The notes: a model not told the origin generated them from the sequence alone. A stretch of DNA of 64,000 nt from Rheinheimera sp. UJ63 (GCF_021568285.1 NZ_JAKGTQ010000001.1:124001-188000), one strand, 5' to 3'. Counted from the stretch's first letter, positions 1 to 9,271 are shown. Numbers and translations: made by a program.

Positions 1-1272
1 GTAAATGCCTGGTCTGGCGCCATCGGGCGTGCCAGGAAAATAATGCTGCGCTGCGCCTGGCTGCTCACGGAATGCCTCTACCCGTTTCACGACCAATCCG
101 GCCTTGGGTAAAATGCCAAAATACTCAGGTAATTTTTCTTCAATAAAAGCCAAATATTGCCGTGAGTCGGCTAGGTAGCCTTCCCGCCCTTCATCGGTAT
201 TGGGATAGTAAAATTGATCGTCAGCTTTAATAAATTTGAAAAAGGCCGCCAGATCACCGTCAAACCCTACCTGATCTTTAATGGCAATCATCTCTTTGGT
301 CAGGCGTTCAACTTCATCTAAGCCAATCTGATGAATTTGCTCAGCGGTTAATGAGGTGGTTGTGGAGACGTTTAACATGTAATCGTAATAAGCGACGCCG
401 TTTTTTTGCTTACCTACGCCGGTAGCTATCTCATCGGTTTTGCTGACATCTTCTGCTAACCATTGCTTTAACGCGGTATAAGACGGTAAGAAGTGCTGTT
501 GCAGTGCCAGTTTGGCTTCATGAGTGAGTTGCTCGGCTTCTTTATCACTGAGTTTATCCGCGCTGGTCAGTGCGGCGATCTTCGCTTTCGCATCGCTCCA
601 CAATGGGATATCTTGCGGCGCATCGAGCAATGGCGCACCGGTGATCAAATTATCGATTTGCTCAATGATCCCTTCATAGGCAAAGCGTGGCGCCCGAAAA
701 TCGTCCGCAGCATTGGCCTTGGTGCGCTCCAGTAATTGCATAATCGCTCGGCTGATCCCTTCGATGCGCGACACATAGGCCTGCATATCTTCTTTGTTAT
801 CCACTTTGTGAAAATTAATCAGCATTTGTGGTAACAACGCATGCATACCTTGCATCTGGTTAAACACATAGGTGTTTTTTCGAAATTGCACGCCGTTTTT
901 TGCTTGTTCGTACTGATAAACCCAGATGTCGTAAGAGGTTTGTGCTTCTAAATCAAGTTGGCTGTAATCAAAGCTGCTGGTCAGTTCTGCCACGGTAGCC
1001 GCTAACCAAGCCAATTGCGCCTCTTCAGCTGCAATTGAGACATCATCGACTTGGTTGTATAAGTCTTTGCGCCCCAACATGGTCAACCGTAACGGGCTTT
1101 GCTGTAACTGTTCTTCGTACTTTGTTTCAAACCACTGATTCAGTCGTGCTGTTTCAGAAATGTGTGGTTGTGCGGCTACGGTGTCTACAGTTTGACTAGT
1201 TTGTGTGGTTGGCGCTTCGCCACAACCGGCCAAAAAAGCGACTAAACCTATAGCAATTAAAGACTTACGCAT
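1..1272 (-). CDS. DUF885 family lipoprotein, C-terminus cut off by the window edge
   Basis: An open frame of 424 codons starts at the ATG on 1270-1272 and runs off the left end. The N-terminus is a lipoprotein signal (MRKSLIAIGLVAFLAGCG) with lipobox LAGC, so the protein should be lipid-anchored in the envelope. A helical region follows, with SPLRLTMLGRK near residue 55 and RVEAFREQP and FPGTPDGARPGIY near the window edge. These are typical of DUF885 proteins, which are about 600 residues long and resemble metallopeptidases; the HExxH region would lie beyond the window. It is separated from ubiI by a 162-bp gap. Family assignment is good; substrate unknown. Confidence 0.8.
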   Translation of the reverse strand, partial: MRKSLIAIGLVAFLAGCGEAPTTQTSQTVDTVAAQPHISETARLNQWFETKYEEQLQQSPLRLTMLGRKDLYNQVDDVSIAAEEAQLAWLAATVAELTSSFDYSQLDLEAQTSYDIWVYQYEQAKNGVQFRKNTYVFNQMQGMHALLPQMLINFHKVDNKEDMQAYVSRIEGISRAIMQLLERTKANAADDFRAPRFAYEGIIEQIDNLITGAPLLDAPQDIPLWSDAKAKIAALTSADKLSDKEAEQLTHEAKLALQQHFLPSYTALKQWLAEDVSKTDEIATGVGKQKNGVAYYDYMLNVSTTTSLTAEQIHQIGLDEVERLTKEMIAIKDQVGFDGDLAAFFKFIKADDQFYYPNTDEGREGYLADSRQYLAFIEEKLPEYFGILPKAGLVVKRVEAFREQPGAAQHYFPGTPDGARPGIY

Positions 1273-1434
1273 GGTTAAAATCCTTGTTGAGGAGCTGATG
1301 TCCTCTCAAGACTAACGCGTATAAGCCGGTTAGTCTAAAGAATTTGTGTTGCAGAGTGTTGCTAGAAAGGTGCTAAGCCTTGCGCTGGCGATAACAAAGG
1401 GCTGCGCCTGGCGGCAAACAGCCTAAAGCCCAGT

Positions 1435-2634
1435 TTAATACTTGGCAATGTCTGGTAAGTCGCCACTGTTACCCAGCGCAGCCGCCATCAGCTTTTGTTT
1501 TAAACCTGGCAGTTTATCGGCCAGTAACAAGCCTGCACCACGTAATAATTTCAGTGCCGGTTGCTTGTTACTAAAACCCCGTTTAAAGGCTTCCATCGTG
1601 GCGATCATGCTTTGCGCTTCGACTTTACGCCAGCGCTGATAGGCCAGTAATGCACGAGGCTCTGCCAAGGCTTTACCGCTTTGCAGTTGCTTTTCAATAA
1701 TTTGCGCTAACGCGGCCACATCCATTAAACCTAAATTCATACCTTGGCCCGCCAAAGGGTGAATACTGTGCGCAGCATCGGCCACTAACACAACCCGCCC
1801 CCGCACCCACTCACTGGCATAACGCATGGTCAGTGGAAAAGCATGCCGCTCGCTTGTCAACGTTAAACAGCCCAAGGCGCTTTGGCTTGCCGCCGTAAGC
1901 GCCTGATTAAAGGCGTTGGCATCTAACGCTAATAACTGCTCTGCCCGTGCCGTGTCGGCACTCCAAACAATAGAGCATTGCTGTGCATCGGGTAAAGGTA
2001 ATAATGCTAGCGGCCCAGTGGGTAAAAACACTTGCCGCGCCACGCCTTGATGTGGATCTTGGCATTGAATACGCGCCACAATCGCCTGTTGCTGATAATC
2101 CCAATGCGTTAACGGTAGCTGTTGCTGCTGCCGTACAAAAGAATTGACCCCATCAGCGCCCACCAGTAACTGACTCAATAAAATGTCACCGCTGGCGAGC
2201 TGCACTAACACTTCGCGCTCGGTTTGCGCCAACTGGCTAATCTTTGCTTGAAAGAAACACTGCACATTATTGTGTGTTTGTAGCTGCTGATATAACTGCT
2301 GGCGGATCCCTTCGTTATCACAGATCCAACCCAGTTGCGGCAACTGCGGTGGCTCTGCACTAAACTCAATACGACCAAAGCTATCAGCTTCCCACACCGC
2401 CATCGACGAGTAAGCCGCCGCTTGCGCCATAATAGGGTCTGCCACACCTAAGTGACTGAGTAAACGCATCGAAGCCGGGTTTAACGCACTGACCCGCTGA
2501 TAGGTTAACTCGGACGATGTTGGCGCAGCGCCCTGCTCGACTAAAGCAATCTTTAAACCTAAGGGCGCCAATAACAACGCCAAGGTAAGCCCCGCACTGC
2601 CGCCACCGACGATAGTAATATCAAGATTTTGCAT
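1435..2634 (-). CDS. ubiI: UbiI-like FAD-dependent ubiquinone-biosynthesis hydroxylase
   Basis: This is a flavoprotein monooxygenase of the UbiH/UbiF/COQ6 family, predicted to hydroxylate the polyprenylphenol ring in aerobic ubiquinone synthesis. It has the N-terminal FAD-binding motif ITIVGGGSAGLTLALLL, a central VGADGVNS motif, and the C-terminal ADAAHSIHPLAGQGMNLG that contacts the flavin. Length is about 399 residues, as usual for the family. I chose the ATG at 2634 (MQNLDIT), which matches UbiI N-termini and has GGAA upstream; an ATG four codons earlier is possible. It overlaps the end of ubiH by 14 bp, implying translational coupling. Order pepP-ubiH-ubiI is as in E. coli. UbiI versus UbiF rests on synteny. 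Confidence 0.87.
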   Translation of the reverse strand: MQNLDITIVGGGSAGLTLALLLAPLGLKIALVEQGAAPTSSELTYQRVSALNPASMRLLSHLGVADPIMAQAAAYSSMAVWEADSFGRIEFSAEPPQLPQLGWICDNEGIRQQLYQQLQTHNNVQCFFQAKISQLAQTEREVLVQLASGDILLSQLLVGADGVNSFVRQQQQLPLTHWDYQQQAIVARIQCQDPHQGVARQVFLPTGPLALLPLPDAQQCSIVWSADTARAEQLLALDANAFNQALTAASQSALGCLTLTSERHAFPLTMRYASEWVRGRVVLVADAAHSIHPLAGQGMNLGLMDVAALAQIIEKQLQSGKALAEPRALLAYQRWRKVEAQSMIATMEAFKRGFSNKQPALKLLRGAGLLLADKLPGLKQKLMAAALGNSGDLPDIAKY

Positions 2635-3862
2635 AAGAGGTTCCATAGCCCATGGTTTGCCGTGCTAATGGCTGTTTTAACTGATCATTCAGTAATAATG
2701 CTAACAACCCCACATTGCGCGCCAAGGCAATTAAACGAGAGCGATTAGAAAAGCTGCGCACCAGCGCATCAGTCAGTTGGATCACTTGCGCCATATCGGC
2801 TTGTCGCGCCAGCTGATAACGGCGTAACTGCGGGTAAGTGCCCACTTCGTTTAAAGTACCACTGGCAAGCAGATCGCTTAAACAAGCAATGTCGCGTAAG
2901 GCTAAGTTAAAGCCCTGTCCGGCAATCGGGTGCAAGCTGTGTAAGCTATTACCTAGCAACGCCAACCGATGCCCGACCACTTGCGGGCTTTGTCGCAGTA
3001 CCAAGGGATAAGATGCTCGCTGACCACAGCCAGTAAATTGCCCTGCGCGATAGCCAAAGGCTTGTTGTAATTTTGCCAAAAAATCAGGCTCAGACAAAGC
3101 CATTAGCTGCTCGGCTTGCTCAGGGCTAACGGTCCAAACGACTGAATAGCGATTATCGACTAACGGCAGCAAAGCTAAAGGCCCATGCTCGGTAAAACGT
3201 TCATAAGCTTTATGCTGATGGCGCTGGGCAATAGCCACATTACAAATGATCGCGGTTTGCTGATAAGGCTGTTCACTTTGCGTAATACCGGCAAGTTGAC
3301 GAGTAGCCGATTGGCCACCTTCGGCAATGACCAGTAAACGAGCAGCAATGGCGCTGCCATCTTGTAAAGTCAGTTGTTGCTGCGCTTGACGGCTTTGCAG
3401 TTGGCTAATTTGATTGGGTTGATAACGCGTGATTTGCGGATAGCGCGACAACTTCGCCGTTAATACCGCGCCTAGGTGTTCCACTTCGACAACTTGGCCT
3501 AATGCCGGTAAGCGATATTCTGCGGCTGATAGCCAAGTTTTACCGAAATGGCCGCGATCGGATACGGCGATCTGTAAAATAGGGCAGCTGTGGCGGGCTA
3601 ATTCCGCCCAAATACCTAATTGCTGAAGCTGTTCGACACTGGCCGCAGCCAAAGCAATACTACGGCTGTCAAAACTGGCTTGCGGCGCGCTGGCCGCTTG
3701 CTGCTCGACTATCGCGATAGTCAGTTCGGGGCAACGCTGGGCAATGCTCAACGCCAGCATAGAGCCAGCCATACCGCCACCGGCAATAACCAAATCAAAG
3801 TTTGCTGCGCCCTGCGGGCTGGATGCCAGCTCTGGCGCGGCTGAAGGCTCTATGGTTTTCAT
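2621..3862 (-). CDS. ubiH: 2-octaprenyl-6-methoxyphenol hydroxylase UbiH
   Basis: This is the second FAD-dependent hydroxylase of the pair, acting on the ubiquinone ring precursor in the Ubi complex. The FAD motif LVIAGGGMAGSMLALSIA begins near residue 24, and the conserved C-terminal motif LLGNSLHSLHPIAGQGFNLA lies near residue 305. The 413-residue length is slightly above UbiH norms because of an Ala/Ser-rich N-terminal extension of about 20 residues. It follows pepP by about 50 bp and overlaps ubiI. The upstream ribosome site is weak, fitting expression from a shared transcript with pepP. Confidence 0.9.
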   Translation of the reverse strand: MKTIEPSAAPELASSPQGAANFDLVIAGGGMAGSMLALSIAQRCPELTIAIVEQQAASAPQASFDSRSIALAAASVEQLQQLGIWAELARHSCPILQIAVSDRGHFGKTWLSAAEYRLPALGQVVEVEHLGAVLTAKLSRYPQITRYQPNQISQLQSRQAQQQLTLQDGSAIAARLLVIAEGGQSATRQLAGITQSEQPYQQTAIICNVAIAQRHQHKAYERFTEHGPLALLPLVDNRYSVVWTVSPEQAEQLMALSEPDFLAKLQQAFGYRAGQFTGCGQRASYPLVLRQSPQVVGHRLALLGNSLHSLHPIAGQGFNLALRDIACLSDLLASGTLNEVGTYPQLRRYQLARQADMAQVIQLTDALVRSFSNRSRLIALARNVGLLALLLNDQLKQPLARQTMGYGTSYAKS

Positions 3863-3911
3863 GCAAGCACTTTTCCTAGCAAATTAGCCGGTTTATCAGA
3901 TGAAACAGGCT

Positions 3912-5213
3912 TTACTTCATTAACTGCTCTATCTCGGTAAGGCTTTTTACACAGCTGGCGGTAAGGTTCTCGTAGCCATCAGCCGTTACCAAAATATTGT
4001 CTTCAATTCGCACCGCAAGCCCCCACCATTTTGCGGCGGCGGCACAACCGGCAGGAAAATACAGACCCGGTTCAATGGTTAACACCATACCGGCGACAAA
4101 GGGTCGATCTTGCCCCGCGATTTTATAAGCCCCGACGTCATGCACGTCTAAACCTAGCCAATGACCAATACCGTGCATGAAATATTGTTTACAGGCTTTT
4201 TGCTGAATAAGTTCAGTTAACTCACCTTGTAATATACCCAGCTCAACTAAGCCCGTGGTTAAGATTTGTTCCGCTAAAGAGTTTAAATCGGCAAAGGTAC
4301 AACCGGGTTTCACGGCAGCAATACACGCAAGCTGTGCATCTAACACTAACTGATAAATGGCTGCTTGCTCAGGTGTGAAACGCCCATTGACCGGAAAGGT
4401 ACGGCTAATGTCGGCAGCATAACCTTGCAACTCACAGCCAGCGTCAATCAATACTAAGCTGTTATCCGCCAACTGACTGGCATTTTCAACATAGTGCAAA
4501 ATACAGCCATTTTCGCCACTGCCAACGATGCTGTTGTACGCGGGGAAACGTGCGCCCTGACGGGCAAATTCATGCAAAATCTCCGCTTCCAGCTGATATT
4601 CCCAGGCACCGACCTGACAAAAACGCATCGCACGCTGATGCGCTTGGCTGCTGATCTGCGCCGCTTGCCGCATAATGTGCAATTCTTCCGGCTGCTTAAC
4701 CAAGCGTTGTTCACTACTGAGCGGTCGTAAATCGTGCCATGCCGTCGGAGCACTGTCGCCACGCTTTTCGCGCTGCCGCAACACCGCCATGATCTGACTA
4801 ATTTGCTGCTCTAAGCCTGAGTGTTCACCTAAATTAAGATATACCGCCGTTTTACCATTTAACGCCTGAGTAAGCTGTGTTTGCTGCTCAGTTTGACTAC
4901 AGGCCTCAAGCCCCAGTGTTTTAAGCGCCGCTGCGGGGCCTAAGCGTCGACCTTGCCACATTTCAGCGAAAGCATCTTTGTCGCGGCACAGCAGTAAACT
5001 GGTGCTGTCAGCATCGGTTGCTTTGCTTAAAATCAGTAAGGCATCCGGCTCGTTAAAGCCGGTGTAATACCAAAAATCGCTATGCTGGCGAAAAGGATAC
5101 TCGGTGTCACGACTGCGCGTTTGCTCTGAAGCCGCGGCGATAATCGCCACACTGTGCTCGGGTAGTTGCGCAAGCAGTTGTCGACGACGTTGCTGAAAAT
5201 ATTCGGGTAACAT
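3912..5213 (-). CDS. pepP: Xaa-Pro aminopeptidase P
   Basis: This is a cytoplasmic metallopeptidase (M24B) that removes N-terminal residues preceding proline. The N-terminal creatinase-like domain contains the conserved YPFRQHSDFWYYTGFNEP. The catalytic domain has metal ligands in LVLIDAGCELQGYAADISRT (two Asp), MHGIGHWLGLDVHDVG (His), LTIEPGLYF (Glu) and RIEDNILVT (Glu). I start at the internal ATG (MLPEYFQQRRR), which aligns with E. coli PepP and has GAGG just upstream; a TTG nine codons earlier (5240) is less likely. It sits between ygfB and ubiH in the conserved ygfB-pepP-ubiH-ubiI order. Confidence 0.93.
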   Translation of the reverse strand: MLPEYFQQRRRQLLAQLPEHSVAIIAAASEQTRSRDTEYPFRQHSDFWYYTGFNEPDALLILSKATDADSTSLLLCRDKDAFAEMWQGRRLGPAAALKTLGLEACSQTEQQTQLTQALNGKTAVYLNLGEHSGLEQQISQIMAVLRQREKRGDSAPTAWHDLRPLSSEQRLVKQPEELHIMRQAAQISSQAHQRAMRFCQVGAWEYQLEAEILHEFARQGARFPAYNSIVGSGENGCILHYVENASQLADNSLVLIDAGCELQGYAADISRTFPVNGRFTPEQAAIYQLVLDAQLACIAAVKPGCTFADLNSLAEQILTTGLVELGILQGELTELIQQKACKQYFMHGIGHWLGLDVHDVGAYKIAGQDRPFVAGMVLTIEPGLYFPAGCAAAAKWWGLAVRIEDNILVTADGYENLTASCVKSLTEIEQLMK

Positions 5214-5294
5214 AAAGCCTCGGTTTGGGTCATCTGCCAAGCTGTATTTGGCCTAAGCGCACCTTTCGCTTAGCCTACAACGCCCATCAACAGA

Positions 5295-5876
5295 TTAATG
5301 CAGTGTTTTACTTACAGGGCCTTTATCTTGAAACTTTTGCCCGACATCGTTAAAGCAACTGAACACCATTAACCGAATATGTTCGAGTACCATGTAATAA
5401 GCTTCTTCGTTTTCTTCAGCACTGCTATCAGAGCTGGTAGTAAGATCCACTTTGGTCACTTCGGTCAATTGCTCTACCGCTTCGCGCACATCTTCTGACA
5501 CTAAAGACAGATCCGTTTGCTGCACCGCAAAACCAACTAAAAAGGCTTGTGTCCATTCCACCATGGCTTCTAACCGTTCAACCAAGGCATCATCTTCGTT
5601 GGGCAGCAATAGTGCAAAATCGTATTCACCGCTTTGTAAACTGATAGCAGTATTGCTAATTAACTGCTGGACGTCGGCTTTTAGCGCTGCAGGTAAAGCC
5701 TGACCATCATTTAAAAAATCGTATAACACGGCTAAGAAGTCAGCCGATTTCGCAGATAAGCCACCGCTGAGTAAACCACTAATTAAACCATGCAGCTCGG
5801 CGGCCGATGCCATCACATGGGCTTGCTCAAGTGCCGTACTCCAACGATCATAACTGTGAATCAAAGAACCGGGCAT
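5295..5876 (-). CDS. ygfB: UPF0149 family protein YgfB
   Basis: This 193-residue cytoplasmic protein belongs to the all-helical UPF0149/YgfB family. Recognisable features are the N-terminal AAELHGLISGLLSGG and the central WTQAFLVGFAVQQ, both conserved in YgfB. The C-terminus has an acidic EENEEAYYMVLEHIRLMV segment. The ATG at 5876 has GGGGTG upstream. It is the first gene of the minus-strand group ygfB-pepP-ubiH-ubiI and is divergent from the 6S RNA gene. Biochemical role is not established from sequence. Confidence 0.9.
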   Translation of the reverse strand: MPGSLIHSYDRWSTALEQAHVMASAAELHGLISGLLSGGLSAKSADFLAVLYDFLNDGQALPAALKADVQQLISNTAISLQSGEYDFALLLPNEDDALVERLEAMVEWTQAFLVGFAVQQTDLSLVSEDVREAVEQLTEVTKVDLTTSSDSSAEENEEAYYMVLEHIRLMVFSCFNDVGQKFQDKGPVSKTLH

Positions 5877-6012
5877 AGCACCCCTCGCCTAAAAAAATCA
5901 AAGTAGCTTATGCTAACACCCCCACCCGTTTTGGCCAATACTGCTAGGGCTATGCTCTGCAGGCCAAAGTGCATAAACAAACAGCAAACAAACCGACAAT
6001 TTATCGAATAAT

Positions 6013-6041
6013 TTAGACAGCGCCGTTACGGATGTTATACT
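6013..6041 (+). promoter_or_regulatory. Sigma-70 promoter of the 6S RNA gene
   Basis: A -35 box TTAGAC (6013-6018) and a -10 box TATACT (6036-6041) are separated by 17 bp. The start point implied is about 6048, exactly where the predicted 6S RNA begins. Good box quality and placement support it. Confidence 0.75.
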
Positions 6042-6047
6042 TAAGGC

Positions 6048-6228
6048 GTTCTCTGGGTTGTTTGTGTGCTTGTTGACGTCCCTGAGCCGATAATTGTTTT
6101 ACCTAGGGATGCTTTTGCGTTGCTTTTGTGCAGGCCCGGCTTGTACTGGGAAGCCTACGGTGACCATTGGCCTTCCGCCTTGAACCTTGGGTTCAAGGGC
6201 TTAAATAAGTTACGGCAACTTGGAGAAC
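6048..6228 (+). ncRNA. ssrS: 6S RNA (RNA polymerase-binding regulatory RNA)
   Basis: 6S RNA binds sigma-70 RNA polymerase as a mimic of an open promoter. The sequence carries recognisable conserved blocks: TTCTCTGGG near the 5' end, CCCTGAGCCGATA at about 6080-6092, GAAGCC..CGGTGACC in the middle, and the paired CCTTGAACCTTGGGTTCAAGG at about 6179-6199. The termini pair: GTTCTC (6048-6053) with GAGAAC (6223-6228). Length of about 181 nt fits the family. It lies just upstream of fau (ygfA), the classic ssrS-fau arrangement. Exact ends are inferred from the terminal stem. Confidence 0.9.
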
Positions 6229-6296
6229 ACTTACAAACCGCCTCAGGCTCAGCGGTTTGTCTTTGTCATTCCGATTTTGCGAGGCTGCAGCAAGAC

Positions 6297-6896
6297 ATGT
6301 TAAGTCGTCAGCAATTGCGTACAGAAATGCGACAGCGTCGCCAAGCCCTTTCTGCCGCAACCCAACATAGCGCCGCCCTTGCGCTCTGCCAGCAAATCCT
6401 TAGCCAACCTGACATCATGTGCCAACAACACTTTGCTTTATACCTAAGCAACGATGCCGAAATTAATACCAGCCCATTAATCAACGCCTTACTCAACGCT
6501 AATAAACAGCTGTATTTACCGGTACTGCATCCTTTTGTCAGTGGCTATTTGTTATTTCAGCATTACTTGCCTTCAATGCCGATGCGAACAAACAAATTCG
6601 GTATTGCCGAGCCCGTTTGGCATTGCCAACACATTAAACCGGTGGCCGAGCTCGATGTTATTTTTACGCCCTTAGTCGCTTTCGATGATCGTGGCCAACG
6701 CTTGGGTATGGGCGGTGGTTTTTACGATCGTACGCTTGCGCCGTTAAATCATCTCGCTGCGCCAGCGCGCACACCGCAATTAATTGGTTTAGCGCATAAT
6801 TGCCAGCAATGGCCTGAATTACCCATAGCGCCCTGGGATCAGCCCATGGCGGCTATCGCGACACCTTCACATTTTTGGCGTTTTAACGCCGACTGA
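6297..6896 (+). CDS. fau: 5-formyltetrahydrofolate cyclo-ligase
   Basis: This enzyme converts 5-formyl-THF to 5,10-methenyl-THF with ATP, in one-carbon metabolism. Motifs are the N-terminal LRTEMRQRRQALS, the central LYLPVLHP, and the C-terminal VAFDDRGQRLGMGGGFYDRTL that binds nucleotide and folate. The frame stays open upstream to a GTG at 6066, but that part coincides with 6S RNA. The ATG at 6297 gives a normal 199-residue protein, so I use it. It is probably processed from or co-transcribed with the 6S RNA, as in E. coli. Confidence 0.92.
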   Translation: MLSRQQLRTEMRQRRQALSAATQHSAALALCQQILSQPDIMCQQHFALYLSNDAEINTSPLINALLNANKQLYLPVLHPFVSGYLLFQHYLPSMPMRTNKFGIAEPVWHCQHIKPVAELDVIFTPLVAFDDRGQRLGMGGGFYDRTLAPLNHLAAPARTPQLIGLAHNCQQWPELPIAPWDQPMAAIATPSHFWRFNAD

Positions 6897-6984
6897 GCAG
6901 ACAGAGCAAAAGCAACACTGTCTTTTTTTAACACAGCCGATATAATATCCATCTGTATGGCTAAACGTATAAAGTAGATAAGCA

Positions 6985-7641
6985 ATGACTCAAGATGAAA
7001 TGAAACGAAATGCTGCCCGCTCAGCACTGGCTTTTATCCCTGAGAACTCGATTGTCGGTGTCGGTACCGGCTCTACCGTGAATCATTTTATCGATGCCTT
7101 AGCCGAGATTAAGCATAAAATCACTGGCGCTGTGTCTAGCTCGGAGCAATCCACAGCACGATTAACCGCGCTGGGTATTCCGGTGTTCGACTTAAATGAC
7201 GTGGCGAGCTTTAATGTGTATATCGATGGCGCTGACGAAATTAACCCGCAGCGCCATATGATTAAAGGTGGCGGTGCCGCATTGACTCGCGAAAAAATTG
7301 TTGCCGCCGTAGCCGATACCTTTATTTGTATTGTTGATAGCAGCAAGCAAGTAGACGTGATGGGCCGTTTCCCGTTACCGGTTGAAGTGATCCCAATGGC
7401 CAGCGCCTATGTTAGCCGCGAATTAAGCAAACTGGGTGGCAAACCGGTTTTACGCCAAGGCGTAATTACAGATAACGGTAATCAGATCATTGATGTACAC
7501 GGCTTAGCCATCACCGATCCGCTGCAACTGGAGCAACAATTAAACAATATTGTCGGCGTAGTTACCAACGGTATTTTTGCTCAGCGTAATGCCGATATCG
7601 TGCTGGTTGGCACAGCTAACGGCACCCAAACCTTAAAATAA
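6985..7641 (+). CDS. rpiA: Ribose-5-phosphate isomerase A
   Basis: RpiA interconverts ribose-5-phosphate and ribulose-5-phosphate in the pentose phosphate pathway. The 218-residue length is standard. Motifs visible: substrate loop [16 protein letters not shown] (residues 26-41), [26 protein letters not shown] with the catalytic Asp and Glu, and the C-terminal [11 protein letters not shown]. It is followed 83 bp later by serA on the same strand, as in many gammaproteobacteria. Confidence 0.96.
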   Translation: MTQDEMKRNAARSALAFIPENSIVGVGTGSTVNHFIDALAEIKHKITGAVSSSEQSTARLTALGIPVFDLNDVASFNVYIDGADEINPQRHMIKGGGAALTREKIVAAVADTFICIVDSSKQVDVMGRFPLPVEVIPMASAYVSRELSKLGGKPVLRQGVITDNGNQIIDVHGLAITDPLQLEQQLNNIVGVVTNGIFAQRNADIVLVGTANGTQTLK

Positions 7642-7724
7642 TAAAATGCAGCACCGAAGCTGCAGCAATACGACGACAATCATAGGCAGCATTTTTTAAT
7701 TTAATTAAGCACAAGAGACGTGAC

Positions 7725-8951
7725 ATGGAAAAATTTTCGCTAGCAAAAGACAAGATTAAAATCCTGCTGCTCGAGGGTTTGCACCACAGTGCCGTACAAA
7801 CCTTTAAAGATAATGGTTATACCAATATCGAGTATCTGAAGACTTCGTTACCAGAAGATGAGCTGATTGAGCGAATCAAAGATGCACATGTGATCGGTAT
7901 TCGCTCGCGCACTCAGCTGACCGAGCCGGTATTAGATGCCGCCAATAAACTGATGGCAATTGGTTGTTTTTGTATTGGTACTAACCAAGTGGATCTGCAT
8001 GCCGCGTTAACTCGCGCCATTCCGGTGTTTAATGCGCCCTTCTCTAACACGCGTTCGGTTGCCGAGTTAGTATTAGGCCAATTAATTATGCTGTTACGTG
8101 GTATTCCACAACGTAACGCCGCTGCCCATCGTGGCGAGTGGTTAAAAACGGCAGACCAATCGTTTGAAGCCCGCGGTAAAACCTTGGGTATTATTGGTTA
8201 TGGCCATATCGGTACGCAGTTAGGCATCATGGCTGAAAATATCGGTATGCGCGTGCAATTTTATGATATCGAAAGCAAATTAGTGTTAGGTAACTCAACA
8301 CAAGTTGATTTAGAAACCTTACTGAAAACCTCAGATGTGATCAGTTTGCATGTACCTGAAACCGTACAAACTCAAAACATGATTGGTGAAACAGAACTGG
8401 CGCTAATGAAACAAGGCGCGATCTTGATCAATGCTTCACGCGGCACGGTGGTCGATATTCCGGCACTCACCGCCGCTTTAGAAAGCCAAAGGTTGGCCGG
8501 CGCCGCCATTGACGTCTTCCCTATCGAACCCAAAGGCAACAGCGAAGAGTTTGTTTCACCCCTGCGTCAATTTGATAATGTAATTTTGACTCCGCACATC
8601 GGTGGTTCAACCCAAGAAGCACAAGAAAACATTGGCTTTGAAGTGGCGGGTAAGCTGGTGAAATACAGCGATAACGGTTCAACACTATCCGCTGTTAACT
8701 TCCCTGAAGTATCCTTACCCGAGCACAAAGGCCGCTCACGCTTGTTGCATATTCACAAAAACCAACCTGGTATGCTGACTAAGATCAACGAAGCTTTTGC
8801 AAGGCATAATATCAATATTTCTGGTCAGTACTTACAGACCGTACAAGAAATTGGTTATGTGGTAATTGATATTGATTCTGAAGATAGCGAACTGGCGTTA
8901 AATGAATTAAAAGCGATCCCAGGTACATTAAGAGCCCGTATCCTGCACTAA
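7725..8951 (+). CDS. serA: D-3-phosphoglycerate dehydrogenase
   Basis: SerA is the first step of serine synthesis, oxidising 3-phosphoglycerate with NAD+. The 408-residue protein has the substrate domain (IGIRSRTQLT), the Rossmann motif LGIIGYGHIGTQLG near residue 158, the INASRGTVVD motif, catalytic LTPHIGGSTQEAQENIG, and a C-terminal ACT domain (HKNQPGMLTKINEAFARHNI) for serine feedback. Length and ACT domain match the E. coli type. The downstream gap contains a hairpin repeat element rather than a simple terminator. Confidence 0.97.
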   Translation: MEKFSLAKDKIKILLLEGLHHSAVQTFKDNGYTNIEYLKTSLPEDELIERIKDAHVIGIRSRTQLTEPVLDAANKLMAIGCFCIGTNQVDLHAALTRAIPVFNAPFSNTRSVAELVLGQLIMLLRGIPQRNAAAHRGEWLKTADQSFEARGKTLGIIGYGHIGTQLGIMAENIGMRVQFYDIESKLVLGNSTQVDLETLLKTSDVISLHVPETVQTQNMIGETELALMKQGAILINASRGTVVDIPALTAALESQRLAGAAIDVFPIEPKGNSEEFVSPLRQFDNVILTPHIGGSTQEAQENIGFEVAGKLVKYSDNGSTLSAVNFPEVSLPEHKGRSRLLHIHKNQPGMLTKINEAFARHNINISGQYLQTVQEIGYVVIDIDSEDSELALNELKAIPGTLRARILH

Positions 8952-9011
8952 TTGAACACCAACTAGTGAATGCGCTTAAAAAATGACCTTGAGTCTAATA
9001 CAAATCAGTTG

Positions 9012-9188
9012 AGCATGACCTGTTTGCTCTAATTCAACCGTTGAAGGCCATGGATGGCCGGACAAATTCGTTGGGAACGAATTTGAACAGCTTTGTTGGC
9101 CCGGAAGGGTGAACTTCAGGAATGAAGTTCATCATCGAGCCTCAGGGATGATTCATGACGTGTTGATGTGAGCAAACCGCGTCATGCT
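9012..9188. repeat. Dispersed multi-hairpin element, copy A
   Basis: This element fills the 320-bp gap between serA and the DUF481 gene. Imperfect terminal inverted repeats (9012-9029 and 9170-9188, half-site AGCATGAC..TTTGCTC) enclose several hairpins: GGCCATGGATGGCC; a stem CAAATTCGTT/AACGAATTTG; and GAACTTCA (9111-9118) with TGAAGTTC (9123-9130). A 35-nt block (9037-9071) is identical to the reverse complement of 61317-61351, and similarity continues through the remaining core. No coding potential is seen in the gap. Confidence 0.8.
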
Positions 9189-9271
9189 AAACATTACACT
9201 GCTCGATATTAACCCTAAATCCCTTTTTTGTTTTGTTCAATATCTTAAAGCTTAGCTGTACCACCACTCAT

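Noticed and set aside
493-735. 80-codon plus-strand frame opposite the DUF885 gene
   Set aside because: Lies antisense inside a well-supported lipoprotein gene; no ribosome site.
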